Source: Anaeramoeba flamelloides (Eukaryota; Metamonada; Anaeramoebidae). From it: a stretch of DNA of 64,000 nucleotides. Of the stretch, positions 35,955 through 46,839 are shown in pieces. The position numbers and the translations under genes are program-made. The notes below the pieces were generated by a model. The model did no database searches and was not told where the DNA came from. It worked only from the letters and a program-made list of their open reading frames with translations. Where the stretch lies: contig JANTQA010000015.1 in assembly GCA_027625915.1 (NCBI GenBank), positions 3,377,001-3,441,000 of the forward strand. The letters run 5' to 3'. Position 1 is the stretch's first letter. Every line of letters begins with the position of its first letter.

Positions 35955-36420
35955 TCGTATCGTCAAGTGCCGTCAAGTACCTAGGTTTTCTTGAAGTTTT
36001 CTATTTTATCTGTGAAGTGTTCTGTTTTTTTTTTTTTTGAGGTTTTCTATTTTATTTCTGAAGTGTTCTCGGTTTTTTTAAGGTTTTCTATTTTATTGTG
36101 AAAATCTATTGATTGTCTAAATAAATAAAAAACTCAAAAAAACCTAACGAAAATCTATTGATTTTCTAAATAAATAGAAAACTCAGGAAAATCTAACGAA
36201 AATCTATCAATTGATTTTACAAATAAACAGAAAACTCAAGAAAACCTAAAGGCGCTTTTTTTTATTTTATAAATAAAAAGAAAATTTCAAAAATTTTCTT
36301 TCTATTTCTCAGATTAAAAAAAAGTTAATAGCGGTTTTCCAGAATTTAAAAGAATGGAATAAAATCAAATATTTTACACAATTCCTTTGAATACTGGAAA
36401 ACCTAAGAAAGGTCCAGCCT
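35955..36420. repeat. Hairpin module repeat P, large copy 2
   Basis: Starts with CGTCAAGTGCCGTCAAGTAC, then GGTTTTCTTGAAGTTTTCTA with related units repeated, mirrored AAATAAATAGAAAACTCAGG units (36160-36190) and hairpins at 36255-36320 and 36330-36405. Confidence 0.8.
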
Positions 36421-36614
36421 ATGGAAATAATCATAAAATCTGGATTTCTTAATTAAAAAAAATAATTTTTTTAGAAGTATTTTCAATAATAATAATATTT
36501 TTAATATTATTAATAAAAAAAGATTCAATATCTTTATTGATCTCGAGTAGATAATAAAACTATTCTCAAATAATTTAAACGATTTCTAAATTCAAGTTTA
36601 GGAATTTTGTAAAA

Positions 36615-36800
36615 CCTATTCAAATGTGCCGTAGAGTGCCTAGCTTTACCAAAATTTAAAAGAATGGAGAAAAATCAAAGATTTTACTCAATTCTTTTAA
36701 ATTCTGGAAAAGATAACAGTTTTTTTTTTAATTTGAGAAATAAACCGAAAATTTATTTAAATTTTCTTCTTATTTCTTAAAAAAAAAAACTAATGGCAAA
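36615..36800. repeat. Hairpin module repeat P, short copy
   Basis: Begins with GTGCCGTAGAGTGCCTAGCT (36628-36647), followed by the hairpin AAATTTAAAAGAATGGAG / CTCAATTCTTTTAAATTCTG and by GAAATAAACCGAAAATT mirrored before 36795. Confidence 0.8.
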
Positions 36801-37177
36801 AAAGAGGAATTCTAAACTCCTTCCTTAAATTATGATAAAAAAACCTATTTTAGTTATTTTATTTTGAAGAACTCAACTTAAACCTAATATCAATGATTCA
36901 TTTTTTTTTTTTTTTTTTTTTTGAACTAGGGTTTTGATTAGATAATTTGAAAGTTGAAATGAAATGAAAACAAGAAAACTACATGAGAAAAAAATGGTTT
37001 GGAAAATCTTTAATATAAAAAAATTATTTCGAAACTGAATAAAATAATATCATTTTGATTCTTTTAACTATTTTAAATTTATCAAAAATTTTATTCTTAA
37101 GTTTATTTGGGTACAAATAAATGACTTAAAAAGTTAGATTCTCTATGTATTTGATAAAGTTTAATTTTTTATATATA

Positions 37178-37374
37178 GTCAGTTACACTTATAAATTACA
37201 AACTTATAACAAAATGTTAGGCACAAAGAAAAAACTCAAATTAAAGCACAATATTCAAATTCTAATAAAACAAATTATGTAAAAAAAAATTCCAAATATT
37301 GTTACTTAATTTGAGACTATTTTTGTGCCATAAATTTCCATAAATGTTTGTTTCTTAAAAGTGGAACTGGAGGT
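37178..37374 (+). mobile_element. Tc1-type MITE, family M1 copy 2 (degraded)
   Basis: GTCAGTTACACTTATAAATT at the left and AAGTGGAACTGGAGGTAA at the right correspond to the M1 ends, with internal TTAGGCACAAAGAAAAAACTC retained. More diverged than the copies at 35579 and 61156. Confidence 0.75.
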
Positions 37375-38062
37375 AATAAAAAAAAGAAAATTTTAATTAT
37401 CAAGAAAAAATTTTCATTTATTTTGATAATAATTCTGTTTTTTCTTTCAACTTTGCTAATATATCCAAAGTATGTACCTGTTTAAGTTCAAATGTTACCT
37501 TAATTTAATATCATTTTGTTGTGTATAAATATTGTTTGGAAATTTATTGTTATTTCTATAAAAATACAATTTTAGGAGTTCTATAAGAAGTTTTGAGAGT
37601 ATGATCTCTTTTCGATATTTAATCATATATCTCTTTGTTCAATTTCTTTTTTTTTCAAAGACACTAACTCGACTTTCAAGAGATTTCTCCAAAGATCCTT
37701 CTGAAGTTGTACATTTTTTATAAAGTTTCTGAACATTCAAACATCTAAAAATTCTATCTTTCAAAACCAGATCAAAAAATTTCCTAAAATGAAAATGACG
37801 TAAAAATTTTCAAACATTTATTTAAATTCCTCAGTAACCTTCAATTTGATAATAACAGTGTTTTTGTAATAATTAGTCAAGACAACAACACAAGGCAACA
37901 AATGAAAATCAAGATCTCAGCATGGTTGTAACCTTAAATTAATCATTTTTTCAACAAAATAATTTTTAGATTTCTTTTTTTTGTAAAAATTAACTTGCTT
38001 TTGTTTGCTTTATAAAATTACTTTTGTAAAGCGATCTCTTCTTCATTGAATACAAATATCAA
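37375..38062. other. Upstream flank of the ChAPs-type gene
   Basis: AT-rich; presumably the promoter and 5' UTR. Nothing specific was recognised. Confidence 0.4.
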
Positions 38063-41000
38063 ATGGACACAATCTCTAATTTGTATGAGTATGTTGAAAT
38101 CTCGATTGGTGAGTCTCTCATTTCAAGGAAATATGAATTATTAGAGAATCCAAGAAACTTTTATGTTCCTGATCACATCCACATTGTGAAGCAATTTCAT
38201 TACCAAAAACAAACAATACCCTCTGGCTTTTATCACCATTGTTGCGGTTTAGATTTTCAACAAGAAGAGTCTTCGGTTGCCTCATATTTTGGAAGGATAC
38301 TTTCCTTGCAAGAGAAAAAAGGGAAGACCTTTTTCGATCGAGGCAAATGGGAAATTGTGAGTGGAACTTTTTCTTCCTATAACCCATTCTCGCAATTGGA
38401 CGTCCGTATCGAAATGATATTACCCGGCAAATTAACTGTTGAGTGGTATCGTTTAGATGGAGAAAAATATGTCAACCCAAACCAATACTCTGATCTTTGG
38501 AAGGAACTACAGGTCTCTTCATTTATTCGGGCGTGGTGTTGTGACCCCCCCTTTGAAAAATACCCGACATTGCTAGTGTTGAATGATCTTGATCCCTTTA
38601 AAAGTATCATTAGGTACAGATCATTCAAAATCAAAAATCGAATTCAAAATCGAAAAGACAAAGAAAAAGAAAAAGAAAAACAAGAACAAGAATCAATTGA
38701 AAAATCTGATTCACAAATAGTGATAATGGGGGTAAATATCACTGAGCAGGAATTGGTCATCAAGCCAAATAGAGACACGGGCACAGACACGGACACAACC
38801 ACAAACATCAACACTAACTTGAATACAAATTCGGACACAGACACATCTTCGGACATTAATCTTGAAAGCATGAATACAACCAACATCCTTGAATCAAAAT
38901 TTGAAAACATAAATGGGTTTGAAATAAAAAATAAATCAATTCCCAGTTTGGACAACCAAGAGGAAAGTAATTCCACTCGCAAAATTCCAACTTTATATTT
39001 CGATTCAAATTTCACTGATCAAACAAAGCACAACAAATATCCAAAAAACCCAAACAACACAATCTTAAAATACTGCAAACAAATATATCTTGACGGAAGG
39101 CACAAAATAATTAATTCCAAAAATTCAACACTACTCCCATCCTGTGCTTATAATCTGTTTACTGTATATTTGGTAAAATTTTTCGTTCGTGATTTTCGAT
39201 TTAAGCAATGTATCAATTTTTTTACACCCTTAATTGCATCGGACCCTGAATTTGCTGTACCAATTAGTAAATGTTTTCGGCTGTTAAGGAATTACCAAAA
39301 GGCATATGAAATTTTAACGGACTCCTTAACCATCAAGCCATATTCTCTTCCTTTAAAAATCTCTTTAATCAAATTATTCATACAATCAGCACAGTATCAT
39401 AAAGCAATAAGTGATATACATTCATTAATTAAATTTGCCCCCTTCCTTACAAAGTCTTATTTGTTACTTTCGAAATCTTATGTTTTTTTGAAAAATTATA
39501 AGCAGGCCTTGAGAACATTAAATCAAATACAAAAGCATAATGAAACTGAAATTAAAAACTCTTTTCAACCACATAAAAGTAATCATTTAAAAAAGAGGGG
39601 GAAGAAAAAGAGAAGCAATGATAAATATAATGACAATAATCAAAATAACAAAGAAAGGAAAAACAAAAGTAAAAACAAAAACAAAAAGAAGAATGATAAT
39701 GGAAATTCAAAAGGAAAAGGGAAGGGGAAGGGGAAGGGGAAGGGAAAAGGAAATGAAAAAAGAAAATCAAACCTGTTAAAGATAAAAAAATATCAAAACA
39801 CACTTTCGCATATAAACAGAAGACACAAGGAATTGAAAAAACCATTACCAAAGCCTGAAAGAATAACCAACCCGTTGGTTATGTCTTGGGAATTTTCACC
39901 CTGCGAACGAATTGAAAAATTAAGAAAAAACAAAAAAAATTCTGAAATTATTGAACAACTGCCTGGTAAAATTATTAAAAATCCAGTCAACAAATCAATT
40001 TTAAAAATTTTAGTACAAATATACCATGAGATCGGTTGGAAAAAATTTATCAAGTTTAAAGAAAAGGCATTTAAAAAAGCAAATCTTGAAAATTATTTAA
40101 ATGGTGAGTCTTCTGATGGATCCGATTATTCGAATGATGATTACAGTGATTCGTCATCTTCGTTTAATTCAATAGAAAATTTTCAAAAACAAAATAATGA
40201 TAATGTTAATGATAATGATAATGATAATATGAACATTAGCGCTAATATTAATATTAATAGCATCAGCAGTGGTAGCAATAGTGGCATTAATAGCATTAAA
40301 ACCCAAAATGGGAAATTTCAATCAAACTTTAATAAAGACACTGCTTTCGCACAAAACCAATCTGATTTATATTTGGATTTAGATATTTATACCAACAATG
40401 GTAAAGGAGTTGATTTTGATTTAGATTCAAAATCCACTTCCAATTATAGACACGGAAACGAAAGCCTATATTTGAATTCAAATAAAAATATTTTAGATAA
40501 GAATTATTTTGATATAATGTATGAAGATTTTTCAAAAGGTTTTTATTCAAATCTAAAAAATGGCAAAAATTTGAATTTTGAAAATGAAAATGAATTTAAC
40601 TTAACAAATTATTTTAATCATTTCAAGAATGATAATGATAGTGATGATGATGATGATGATGATGAAATAAAAAATAATGATAATTTTAATAATAAATTCC
40701 TAAAAAAGGGTTATCTTGCTTCAGAAGAAACTGAAATGAAAATTAAAATGAATAATATACAAAAAAATGAAAAAGAGAATGGGAAGGGGAATGATAAGGT
40801 GAGTGAAAGGGAGAATGATAAAAGTAATGATAAGGGGAAGGGGGGTGAAGTGATAAATAAGGGTGAAAGGGTGGGAGAGGGAAAATGTAAAGGAAAAGGG
40901 GGAAAAAATAATAAAAGACTAATAAAAAAAAAAATTAAACGAAAAAAACCATATTATCAATCTTTTGTCCCAATCAAATTTCATAAGATTGGGAAATCAA

Positions 41001-41524
41001 AAAATATTTTTGATTTAATTTGTGCTATCTTGTATCAAGATATAAAAGTATATCAAAATTTGTTAACAAATAGAGATGATCAAAGCTATTCTGATATTAA
41101 TGAAAGTATTGTAAACACGCGGGTTGATTATGAAAGAATTGGTGATCTTTGTATTAGATTGAATAAACCAAAAGACGCACACAAGGCTTATCTAAAGGCT
41201 TTAAAAAAGGGGAAAATCTTTGATCCATTATCTTTTTTCATTTTCATTAAATTGTCGAGAATTTATACACACGACGCGCCAATTAGCAAAGTTATTGAAA
41301 TTTCGAATTCGTTGGCGAGAATTCAAACAAACCAAAGAAGATCAAGAGAACAGGATTTTTTATTAAAACACGCATTGCGTTCTTCCATATTTAGACTTAT
41401 TAATAGCCACGGTTTATCTTTAGTAATGGAATATATCAAGGAAAAAAAAAACGTAATTGAATTTCCAATAATTTACTTAGTAAAAATTGCATATCTCTTA
41501 AAAGTAAATGGCTATAATAGATAA
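38063..41524 (+). CDS. Exomer-type ChAPs family TPR protein (BCH1/BUD7/CHS6-like)
   Basis: Single open frame of 1,153 residues. In yeast, ChAPs with Chs5 and Arf1 form exomer, which sorts certain membrane cargo from the trans-Golgi network. Recognisable family order: an N-terminal beta-rich region (SGFYHHCCGLD, SSYNPFSQLDVRI, KLTVEWYRLDGE); a TPR-like array from about 345 to 490 (YLDGRHKIINSKNSTLLPSC, FAPFLTKSYLLLSKSYVFLK); IYHEIGWKKFIKFKEKAF (~656), matching the ChAPs TGW motif; and a C-terminal part with AILYQDIKVYQNLL and GDLCIRLNKPKDAHKAYLKAL. Low-complexity Lys/Asn/Asp/Gly inserts at about 500-590 and 690-960 explain the length (yeast members are about 720-750). No introns were detected. 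It could be an ancestral homologue rather than a working exomer subunit. Confidence 0.8.
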   Translation: MDTISNLYEYVEISIGESLISRKYELLENPRNFYVPDHIHIVKQFHYQKQTIPSGFYHHCCGLDFQQEESSVASYFGRILSLQEKKGKTFFDRGKWEIVSGTFSSYNPFSQLDVRIEMILPGKLTVEWYRLDGEKYVNPNQYSDLWKELQVSSFIRAWCCDPPFEKYPTLLVLNDLDPFKSIIRYRSFKIKNRIQNRKDKEKEKEKQEQESIEKSDSQIVIMGVNITEQELVIKPNRDTGTDTDTTTNINTNLNTNSDTDTSSDINLESMNTTNILESKFENINGFEIKNKSIPSLDNQEESNSTRKIPTLYFDSNFTDQTKHNKYPKNPNNTILKYCKQIYLDGRHKIINSKNSTLLPSCAYNLFTVYLVKFFVRDFRFKQCINFFTPLIASDPEFAVPISKCFRLLRNYQKAYEILTDSLTIKPYSLPLKISLIKLFIQSAQYHKAISDIHSLIKFAPFLTKSYLLLSKSYVFLKNYKQALRTLNQIQKHNETEIKNSFQPHKSNHLKKRGKKKRSNDKYNDNNQNNKERKNKSKNKNKKKNDNGNSKGKGKGKGKGKGKGNEKRKSNLLKIKKYQNTLSHINRRHKELKKPLPKPERITNPLVMSWEFSPCERIEKLRKNKKNSEIIEQLPGKIIKNPVNKSILKILVQIYHEIGWKKFIKFKEKAFKKANLENYLNGESSDGSDYSNDDYSDSSSSFNSIENFQKQNNDNVNDNDNDNMNISANININSISSGSNSGINSIKTQNGKFQSNFNKDTAFAQNQSDLYLDLDIYTNNGKGVDFDLDSKSTSNYRHGNESLYLNSNKNILDKNYFDIMYEDFSKGFYSNLKNGKNLNFENENEFNLTNYFNHFKNDNDSDDDDDDDEIKNNDNFNNKFLKKGYLASEETEMKIKMNNIQKNEKENGKGNDKVSERENDKSNDKGKGGEVINKGERVGEGKCKGKGGKNNKRLIKKKIKRKKPYYQSFVPIKFHKIGKSKNIFDLICAILYQDIKVYQNLLTNRDDQSYSDINESIVNTRVDYERIGDLCIRLNKPKDAHKAYLKALKKGKIFDPLSFFIFIKLSRIYTHDAPISKVIEISNSLARIQTNQRRSREQDFLLKHALRSSIFRLINSHGLSLVMEYIKEKKNVIEFPIIYLVKIAYLLKVNGYNR

Positions 41525-42545
41525 TAAATATTTTTATTTTATTTATTACTATTATTACTATTATTTATTAATATATGTTTATATGTAAGAATATATTTGT
41601 AATTTTATTGAAAATTATTTATTATAAAAAAAATCAAAATCAATTTTTCTTTTTAATATTTTTATTAAAGTTGTTTTATAGAAGTCTGATCAAAAAAGTT
41701 TTGAATAAGGTACTGGAAATAGGTCTATTGGAGTTTATAAAATGTTTTATAAATTACTTTCGAAAACATTTTGGCACACTTTTTTAAGACGAACCAGTAT
41801 TTTTTTTTTTTAGTAATAAATATTTGAAAAGAAATATTATTTTTTTAAAAAATACAAAATTATAAAAAAAATCAATTTTATTTTATTATTTTAATGTTTA
41901 TTAATTTTAAATATGAACATTTCACTTTCCAAAATAATAAACAAAACATCAAAAGAAAAAAAAAATAGTAATCTTTTTCTTGTTTTATATTTTTTGATTT
42001 CTTCTATTTGATGCAAACCGTTTTTTTTTTTTTTTTACTTGAAAATTGATTATATTCAAATTAATTTTAATTGTGATAGTTCTGGATCTCTTTTCATTTC
42101 ACCACTTGTTATTTTTTTTATTCCGGTGTACAAGAATATAAGTGTTTCAAAAATTAAATATAGAAAATAATTCTTATGGGATTTGTTTGATCATTACAAT
42201 TTATAATAAATCACCAAATGACAATATAACATAAATATAAACTATGATTGAATATTTCATTTGGTTTTTAAGAGTTACGAAAAAAAAAAATTGAAAATAC
42301 TATTCTTTTTGTTTTTCATTTCTTCTGAACATTTTTTTTAATTTATTTGACTAAATAAAAAGTTATTTTATTTGTCTGTAATAATTTATTTCGTGTAAAT
42401 TTAGATTTACAATTTTGAAATAGTTGGTGTTGTATTCTTAATTTACTTTTTGTCAGATATTAAGGGTTTTTAACTACAATACGTGAAATTATTGATCAAA
42501 CAGCCAAATCCGAGTTATTAAAACAATAATAATTTTTATTTCTTT
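41525..42545. other. AT-rich intergenic stretch
   Basis: No coding or RNA signal. The 70-codon frame at 41575-41787 is low-complexity and unsupported. Confidence 0.45.
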
Positions 42546-43090
42546 CTAAAAACAAAAAAAAAATCAAACGGTGCTTTTCTTGAACTTTTCTGTTTTATTT
42601 CTAAAAAGTAAAGATTTGAGTTTGATTTTTTTGAGTTTTCTATTTATTTGGAAAATCAATAGATTTTCGTTAGGTTTTTTTTTTACTTTAGAAATAAACA
42701 GTAAAATTTTAATCAATTTTCGGTTTATTTCTAAAGTAAAAAAAACCTAGAACACTTGACAAATAAAATAGAAAACCTCAAAAAAACCTAGAACACTTCA
42801 CAAATAAAAAATAAAACTCAAGAAAATTTAACGAAAATCTATTGATTTTCCAAATAAACAAAAAACTCAAGAAAACCTAGAACACTTTACAGACAAAACA
42901 GAAAAGCCCAAGAAAATCACCGTTGGCTTTTTCAGAATCTAAAAGAATTGAGTAAAAGTTTTGATTTTACTATAATCTTTTCTATTTTTAAAAACCTAAT
43001 AAAAGTTTCCAAGGTTTTTTTTTTTTACTTTTCTGAAAGAAATCAGAAATTTATTTCAATTTTCAGTTTATTTAAAAAAGTAAAAAAAAA
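42546..43090. repeat. Hairpin module repeat P, large copy 3
   Basis: Contains the clearest hairpin of the family: GGTTTTTTTTTTACTTTAGA at 42670-42690, then AAATAAACAG, mirrored by GGTTTATTTCTAAAGTAAAA ending near 42750. Also mirrored GAGTTTTCTATTTATTTGG / CCAAATAAACAAAAAACTC units, TTCAGAATCTAAAAGAATTG (42928), and a second ACTTTTCTGAAAGAAATCAG hairpin (43025-43090). Confidence 0.8.
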
Positions 43091-44768
43091 AAAACAAACA
43101 AATAATCAAAAAAAATATTATTTTACAATTTAAAGGAAAAATAATTCTTTAATATTAGAAATTATTGATTCCCTATTTGAAAGGTATTAATTGGATTTAA
43201 AATGGTTTTCAAATATAAAAGAATAACCTCTAAAGTGTGTAGAAAAAAATTTTTCTCATTTTTTACAATTAAATTTGAAAAAAAAATATTACCTATAAAA
43301 TTTGATTTTCCAACTTAAATTATAAAATTTCTTTAAATATATTTTTTTTATCAAAGATTTTTTATTAAAAATTAGTGTTTAAATGAATTTAAGTTATCTT
43401 AAAGTGAGAAATAGGCAAATATTTTATTTTTTTGACATTAAAATTTTTTAGTATTTTGTATAAGCCTCATTTCAAAAAAATCCACTTACTCAAAATCAAA
43501 AATCAAAAAATAAATCAAATTTTATTCTATTTGTCAAAAAGAAAAACAAAGGAGAGCTAATTAAAAAGTATTAATGTTTTTATCGATAAAGATTTTGATA
43601 AAAATTAATGAAAAAAAAAATGAATAAAATCAAAATTTTTATGTTAAAAATGAAGAAATAAGCAGAATTAAATATATATATATATTACTCAATTTTTTGA
43701 AATTTTTACATATTTTAATAATAACTCTATTGTTCTTTTTTTATGATAAAATTTCATGTAAAACTCCTTTCTCTAAATAAAAAATAAATAAAATTTGTTG
43801 AAAAACATTCAACAAAAAAAATATTGAGAGATCAATAGATAAAGACTATCAACTAATGTTATTTGGTTTTTCTGTTTGAATAAACTCAATTATAACATTT
43901 ATTTCAACAATTTTCAAACAAAATTTCCCTTCATAATAAAATATATTATTAAATTGGATAAAATAAAATACAAAAAATTATAAAAATATTTTTTAAATTC
44001 AAAAATCTTTTCAAATTGAATGGAAATTGTAATAATGTTTTTCTTTTGAACTTATTTTAACTGTGTGAAAAAAAAATTGGAATTTAGTTTATAAAATCTT
44101 TTTCAAACAAAAGTGCACAATTCTGAAATCATCAATACTATTGAATTTGATTAATAATAAAATTATTACTAATTAGTGATTTTCATTTTAATTATTCATT
44201 AATTTATTTTTTTCTTTTTTTTTATTTATGAATTAGAACAGTTTCGAAAATGAAAAAAACAAGATAAAAAGAAACCAATTTGGAAATAATCTAACAATTG
44301 GTAAATTGAAACAGTTTAAGTTTGATTTCAAATGAGCCAGATATAAGAATTAAGAAATAACATTATTGAATTGATCTATTAAACAAAGAAAAAAGAAATA
44401 AAGAAAAAAACATTCCAAAAAATACCAGATGAATTGCGACTTTATATTGAAAATGATGACTTTAAAGAACAAAACTTAGACGTCTAAAGAGTTATTAATA
44501 ACTTGTAAAGAACTTTTTTTCCGAATTCAACGGATTCAAAGGTTGTTATTGATTTGATAATTTTTTTCTTTACAATTTACAAAAGCTTTATCTTTAAACT
44601 ATTTTGACTTTTTTTTATAATTCAAATCTGAATTAAAGACAAATAATAAAATAAATATATCAGTGCAACAATATCATTTTAAATCTTTTATTTGAAACTT
44701 GATGAAATTTCGGCAAATCCGGGGTGCTAAGGGATATAAATATATTAATCTAATTAGATATATATATA
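43091..44768. other. AT-rich intergenic stretch
   Basis: No gene, RNA or repeat recognised. A short TA tract lies at 43673-43686. Confidence 0.45.
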
Positions 44769-46667
44769 TTACCAATCTTTCTGTAACACTGATCTCATAA
44801 ACAATAAGGTGTTAGCCAAGGAGGGCAAATGTACAAATTCATTATTTTTATGCAAATTATAATTCCCAGTACTCAACTCTATCGCATTTTCAACTTTTTC
44901 TTGTAAGTTTCTTGCATCTGTCGAGCCAAAATGATATTTATTTTTAAAATTAAAATGCTTAGCAATCTTCCAAATCTTTTTTTGAACACTTAGATTTTTC
45001 ATATATTTGAATTCAATACGATCAGAAAAGAAAGAATCCAAAACAATGCAGAGATTAAATTTTGAAAGCAAATCAGGGTTGCTAATCACAAAAGCCTTTG
45101 ATCCAGGCAGACCGATTTCTTCTTGCACAGTGAAAATGAAGTTAAAATCTGCTTCGTCTTTTAATAACAAATGAAGAATAACATACACGCCAGTTTTGTC
45201 ATCGCCGCCAAGCACTTGGCCTGGGTTATGCAAAATCTGGTATTGTTCGTCGATCTTGAGGGACATGCTTCCAAAGTCATTAATCTTTTGCACAGTGTCG
45301 ACATGGGCTGCCAAGATGGGCCTATTTGTTTTTGTTAACGAAAAAAGGTTACCCATATTGTCTTTTTGAAATTGAATACCTTTTTTTTTTAATTTATGTT
45401 CCAAATAATCAATCATTATAAATTCTTGGCTTGATGCTGTTGGTACGATCATTAATTCATACAAGAGCTCAAGATCCAAAATCTCTTTATATTTTGGTTG
45501 CCTTATCGGAAAATTAACAGTCTTATAATCCTGTTTGTACCATAAGGAACCATCAAGTTTTGTCTTTGCTAATTCTGAAAGACTTTGTTTAAGTGTTAGC
45601 AGCATTTTTTCCTTTTTTTTTTCATTATATTGATCCTCAGATCCTAATTTAAAAATTGCAAAATCAATTTGCTTTTGCACAAAAATTCCTGTAATTGGCA
45701 CGTCTTTGATTTCTGAGAATTGGGTTTCATAACAATTGAAGCCAAAATGCCTCTTATACTTGTTAAATACTCTTGGGTATAATTTCAAGCCAGAACTAAA
45801 ATAAATAAATGAATTACTGTGTTCTGTTTCTATTTGGTTTTCTGTTTCGGTTTTTGTTTTTGTAATGTTTTTGTTTTCTTTTTCTTTTTCTTCGTCTTCG
45901 ACTTTTAGATTGGAATTCGTGTTAGTGACTTCGTTTATAATTTTAGTAAGGTCCAAGCTAAAGTTAAAGTTTGTGTTTTCAATTCCTTTTTTTTTTTCCT
46001 TTTCTTTTTCTGTTTCTATTTCTTTTTTTTTTTCTATCTCTTCATCTTTTTTTTTTTTTTCAAGATCTTCGTCCTTGTTTTTGAGATTTGAATTCGTGTT
46101 TGTGTTTTCGTTTATAATTTTAGTAAGGTCTAAGCTAAAGTTAAAGTTTAGCTTTTCGATTTGGTTTTCCTTTTCAATATTGCCAGTACTCTGACCAAGA
46201 CTGAGGTTTTGTAATTGTTTTAAGATTTCATTTTCCTTGTTGTTATATAAAATATTTTGATTGCTAACTCCAGACTGAAGACATTCAAAAAGAAGAGGAA
46301 CGTATATTGTTGGACTATAGTAATCAGAAACAATTGTATTTATAAAGCGTGATCCTCGTTCAACGTCCTCGGTTTTGAAAAAACATAAAGAAATATTATT
46401 ATTATATTTCACTTGATCGAGCAACAATCCTTTGAAACAAAACATTAATGCTAAAACTGGCACGTTTTCCTTTTTTATTGAACTGATCAGTGTTAAACAT
46501 CCCCTTTCTTGAATCCCATTTGAAATCATTAATAAATCTTGCTGTTCATAATATTCCAAAGAATCTTTTTTGAAAGAACCCAAAAAGAAATTTTGGATTG
46601 TTTGACTCAAATCTTCACTCTCTTGTAATATTTTTAAATATTCTTGATAATTTTTACGATCTTCCAT
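44769..46667 (-). CDS. M20-type metallopeptidase with long N-terminal extension
   Basis: Predicted two-metal exopeptidase or dipeptidase of the M20/M28 fold. The start is placed at the ATG giving MEDRKNYQEYLK (46667), because the 21 upstream codons are Phe/Asn-rich UTR-like sequence; the product is 632 residues. All expected metal and catalytic positions are present: AAHVDTV (His/Asp, ~455), GGDDKTG (bridging Asp, ~486), VQEEIGLPGS (Glu-Glu, ~515), VLDS (Asp, ~542) and HKNNEF (His, ~603). The first ~400 residues match nothing I recognise. They include a Lys/Glu-rich linker in which a block around FNFSLDLTKIINE, TNTNSNLK occurs twice (about 163-195 and 222-255). No signal peptide or membrane helix, so probably cytosolic. 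No introns. Confidence 0.85.
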   Translation of the reverse strand: MEDRKNYQEYLKILQESEDLSQTIQNFFLGSFKKDSLEYYEQQDLLMISNGIQERGCLTLISSIKKENVPVLALMFCFKGLLLDQVKYNNNISLCFFKTEDVERGSRFINTIVSDYYSPTIYVPLLFECLQSGVSNQNILYNNKENEILKQLQNLSLGQSTGNIEKENQIEKLNFNFSLDLTKIINENTNTNSNLKNKDEDLEKKKKDEEIEKKKEIETEKEKEKKKGIENTNFNFSLDLTKIINEVTNTNSNLKVEDEEKEKENKNITKTKTETENQIETEHSNSFIYFSSGLKLYPRVFNKYKRHFGFNCYETQFSEIKDVPITGIFVQKQIDFAIFKLGSEDQYNEKKKEKMLLTLKQSLSELAKTKLDGSLWYKQDYKTVNFPIRQPKYKEILDLELLYELMIVPTASSQEFIMIDYLEHKLKKKGIQFQKDNMGNLFSLTKTNRPILAAHVDTVQKINDFGSMSLKIDEQYQILHNPGQVLGGDDKTGVYVILHLLLKDEADFNFIFTVQEEIGLPGSKAFVISNPDLLSKFNLCIVLDSFFSDRIEFKYMKNLSVQKKIWKIAKHFNFKNKYHFGSTDARNLQEKVENAIELSTGNYNLHKNNEFVHLPSLANTLLFMRSVLQKDW

Positions 46668-46839
46668 TCTAAATAATTTTTGAAAAAAAAGAAAAAAATT
46701 AAAAATGACATTTTTTTCAAAATTTCTCAAAAGGATTAAAACAAAAATTGTCGTCCACTTTTTTTCCTTAGCAAAACTTTTTTTTTTTGAAATTGTTACA
46801 AATTTTGAAAGGAATTACAGATCAAAATTAAATAACAAT

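Noticed and set aside
35260-36245. Regular ~55-60 bp units considered as a CRISPR-like array
   Set aside because: Spacing and unit sequence vary, the units themselves are palindromic, the DNA is eukaryotic, and no cas-like gene is near.
38118-39015. Minus-strand frames of 85-123 codons inside the ChAPs-type gene
   Set aside because: Shadow frames of a conserved plus-strand coding sequence.
45865-46194. Plus-strand Ser/Phe-rich frame
   Set aside because: Mirror of the Lys/Glu-rich linker of the M20 peptidase.
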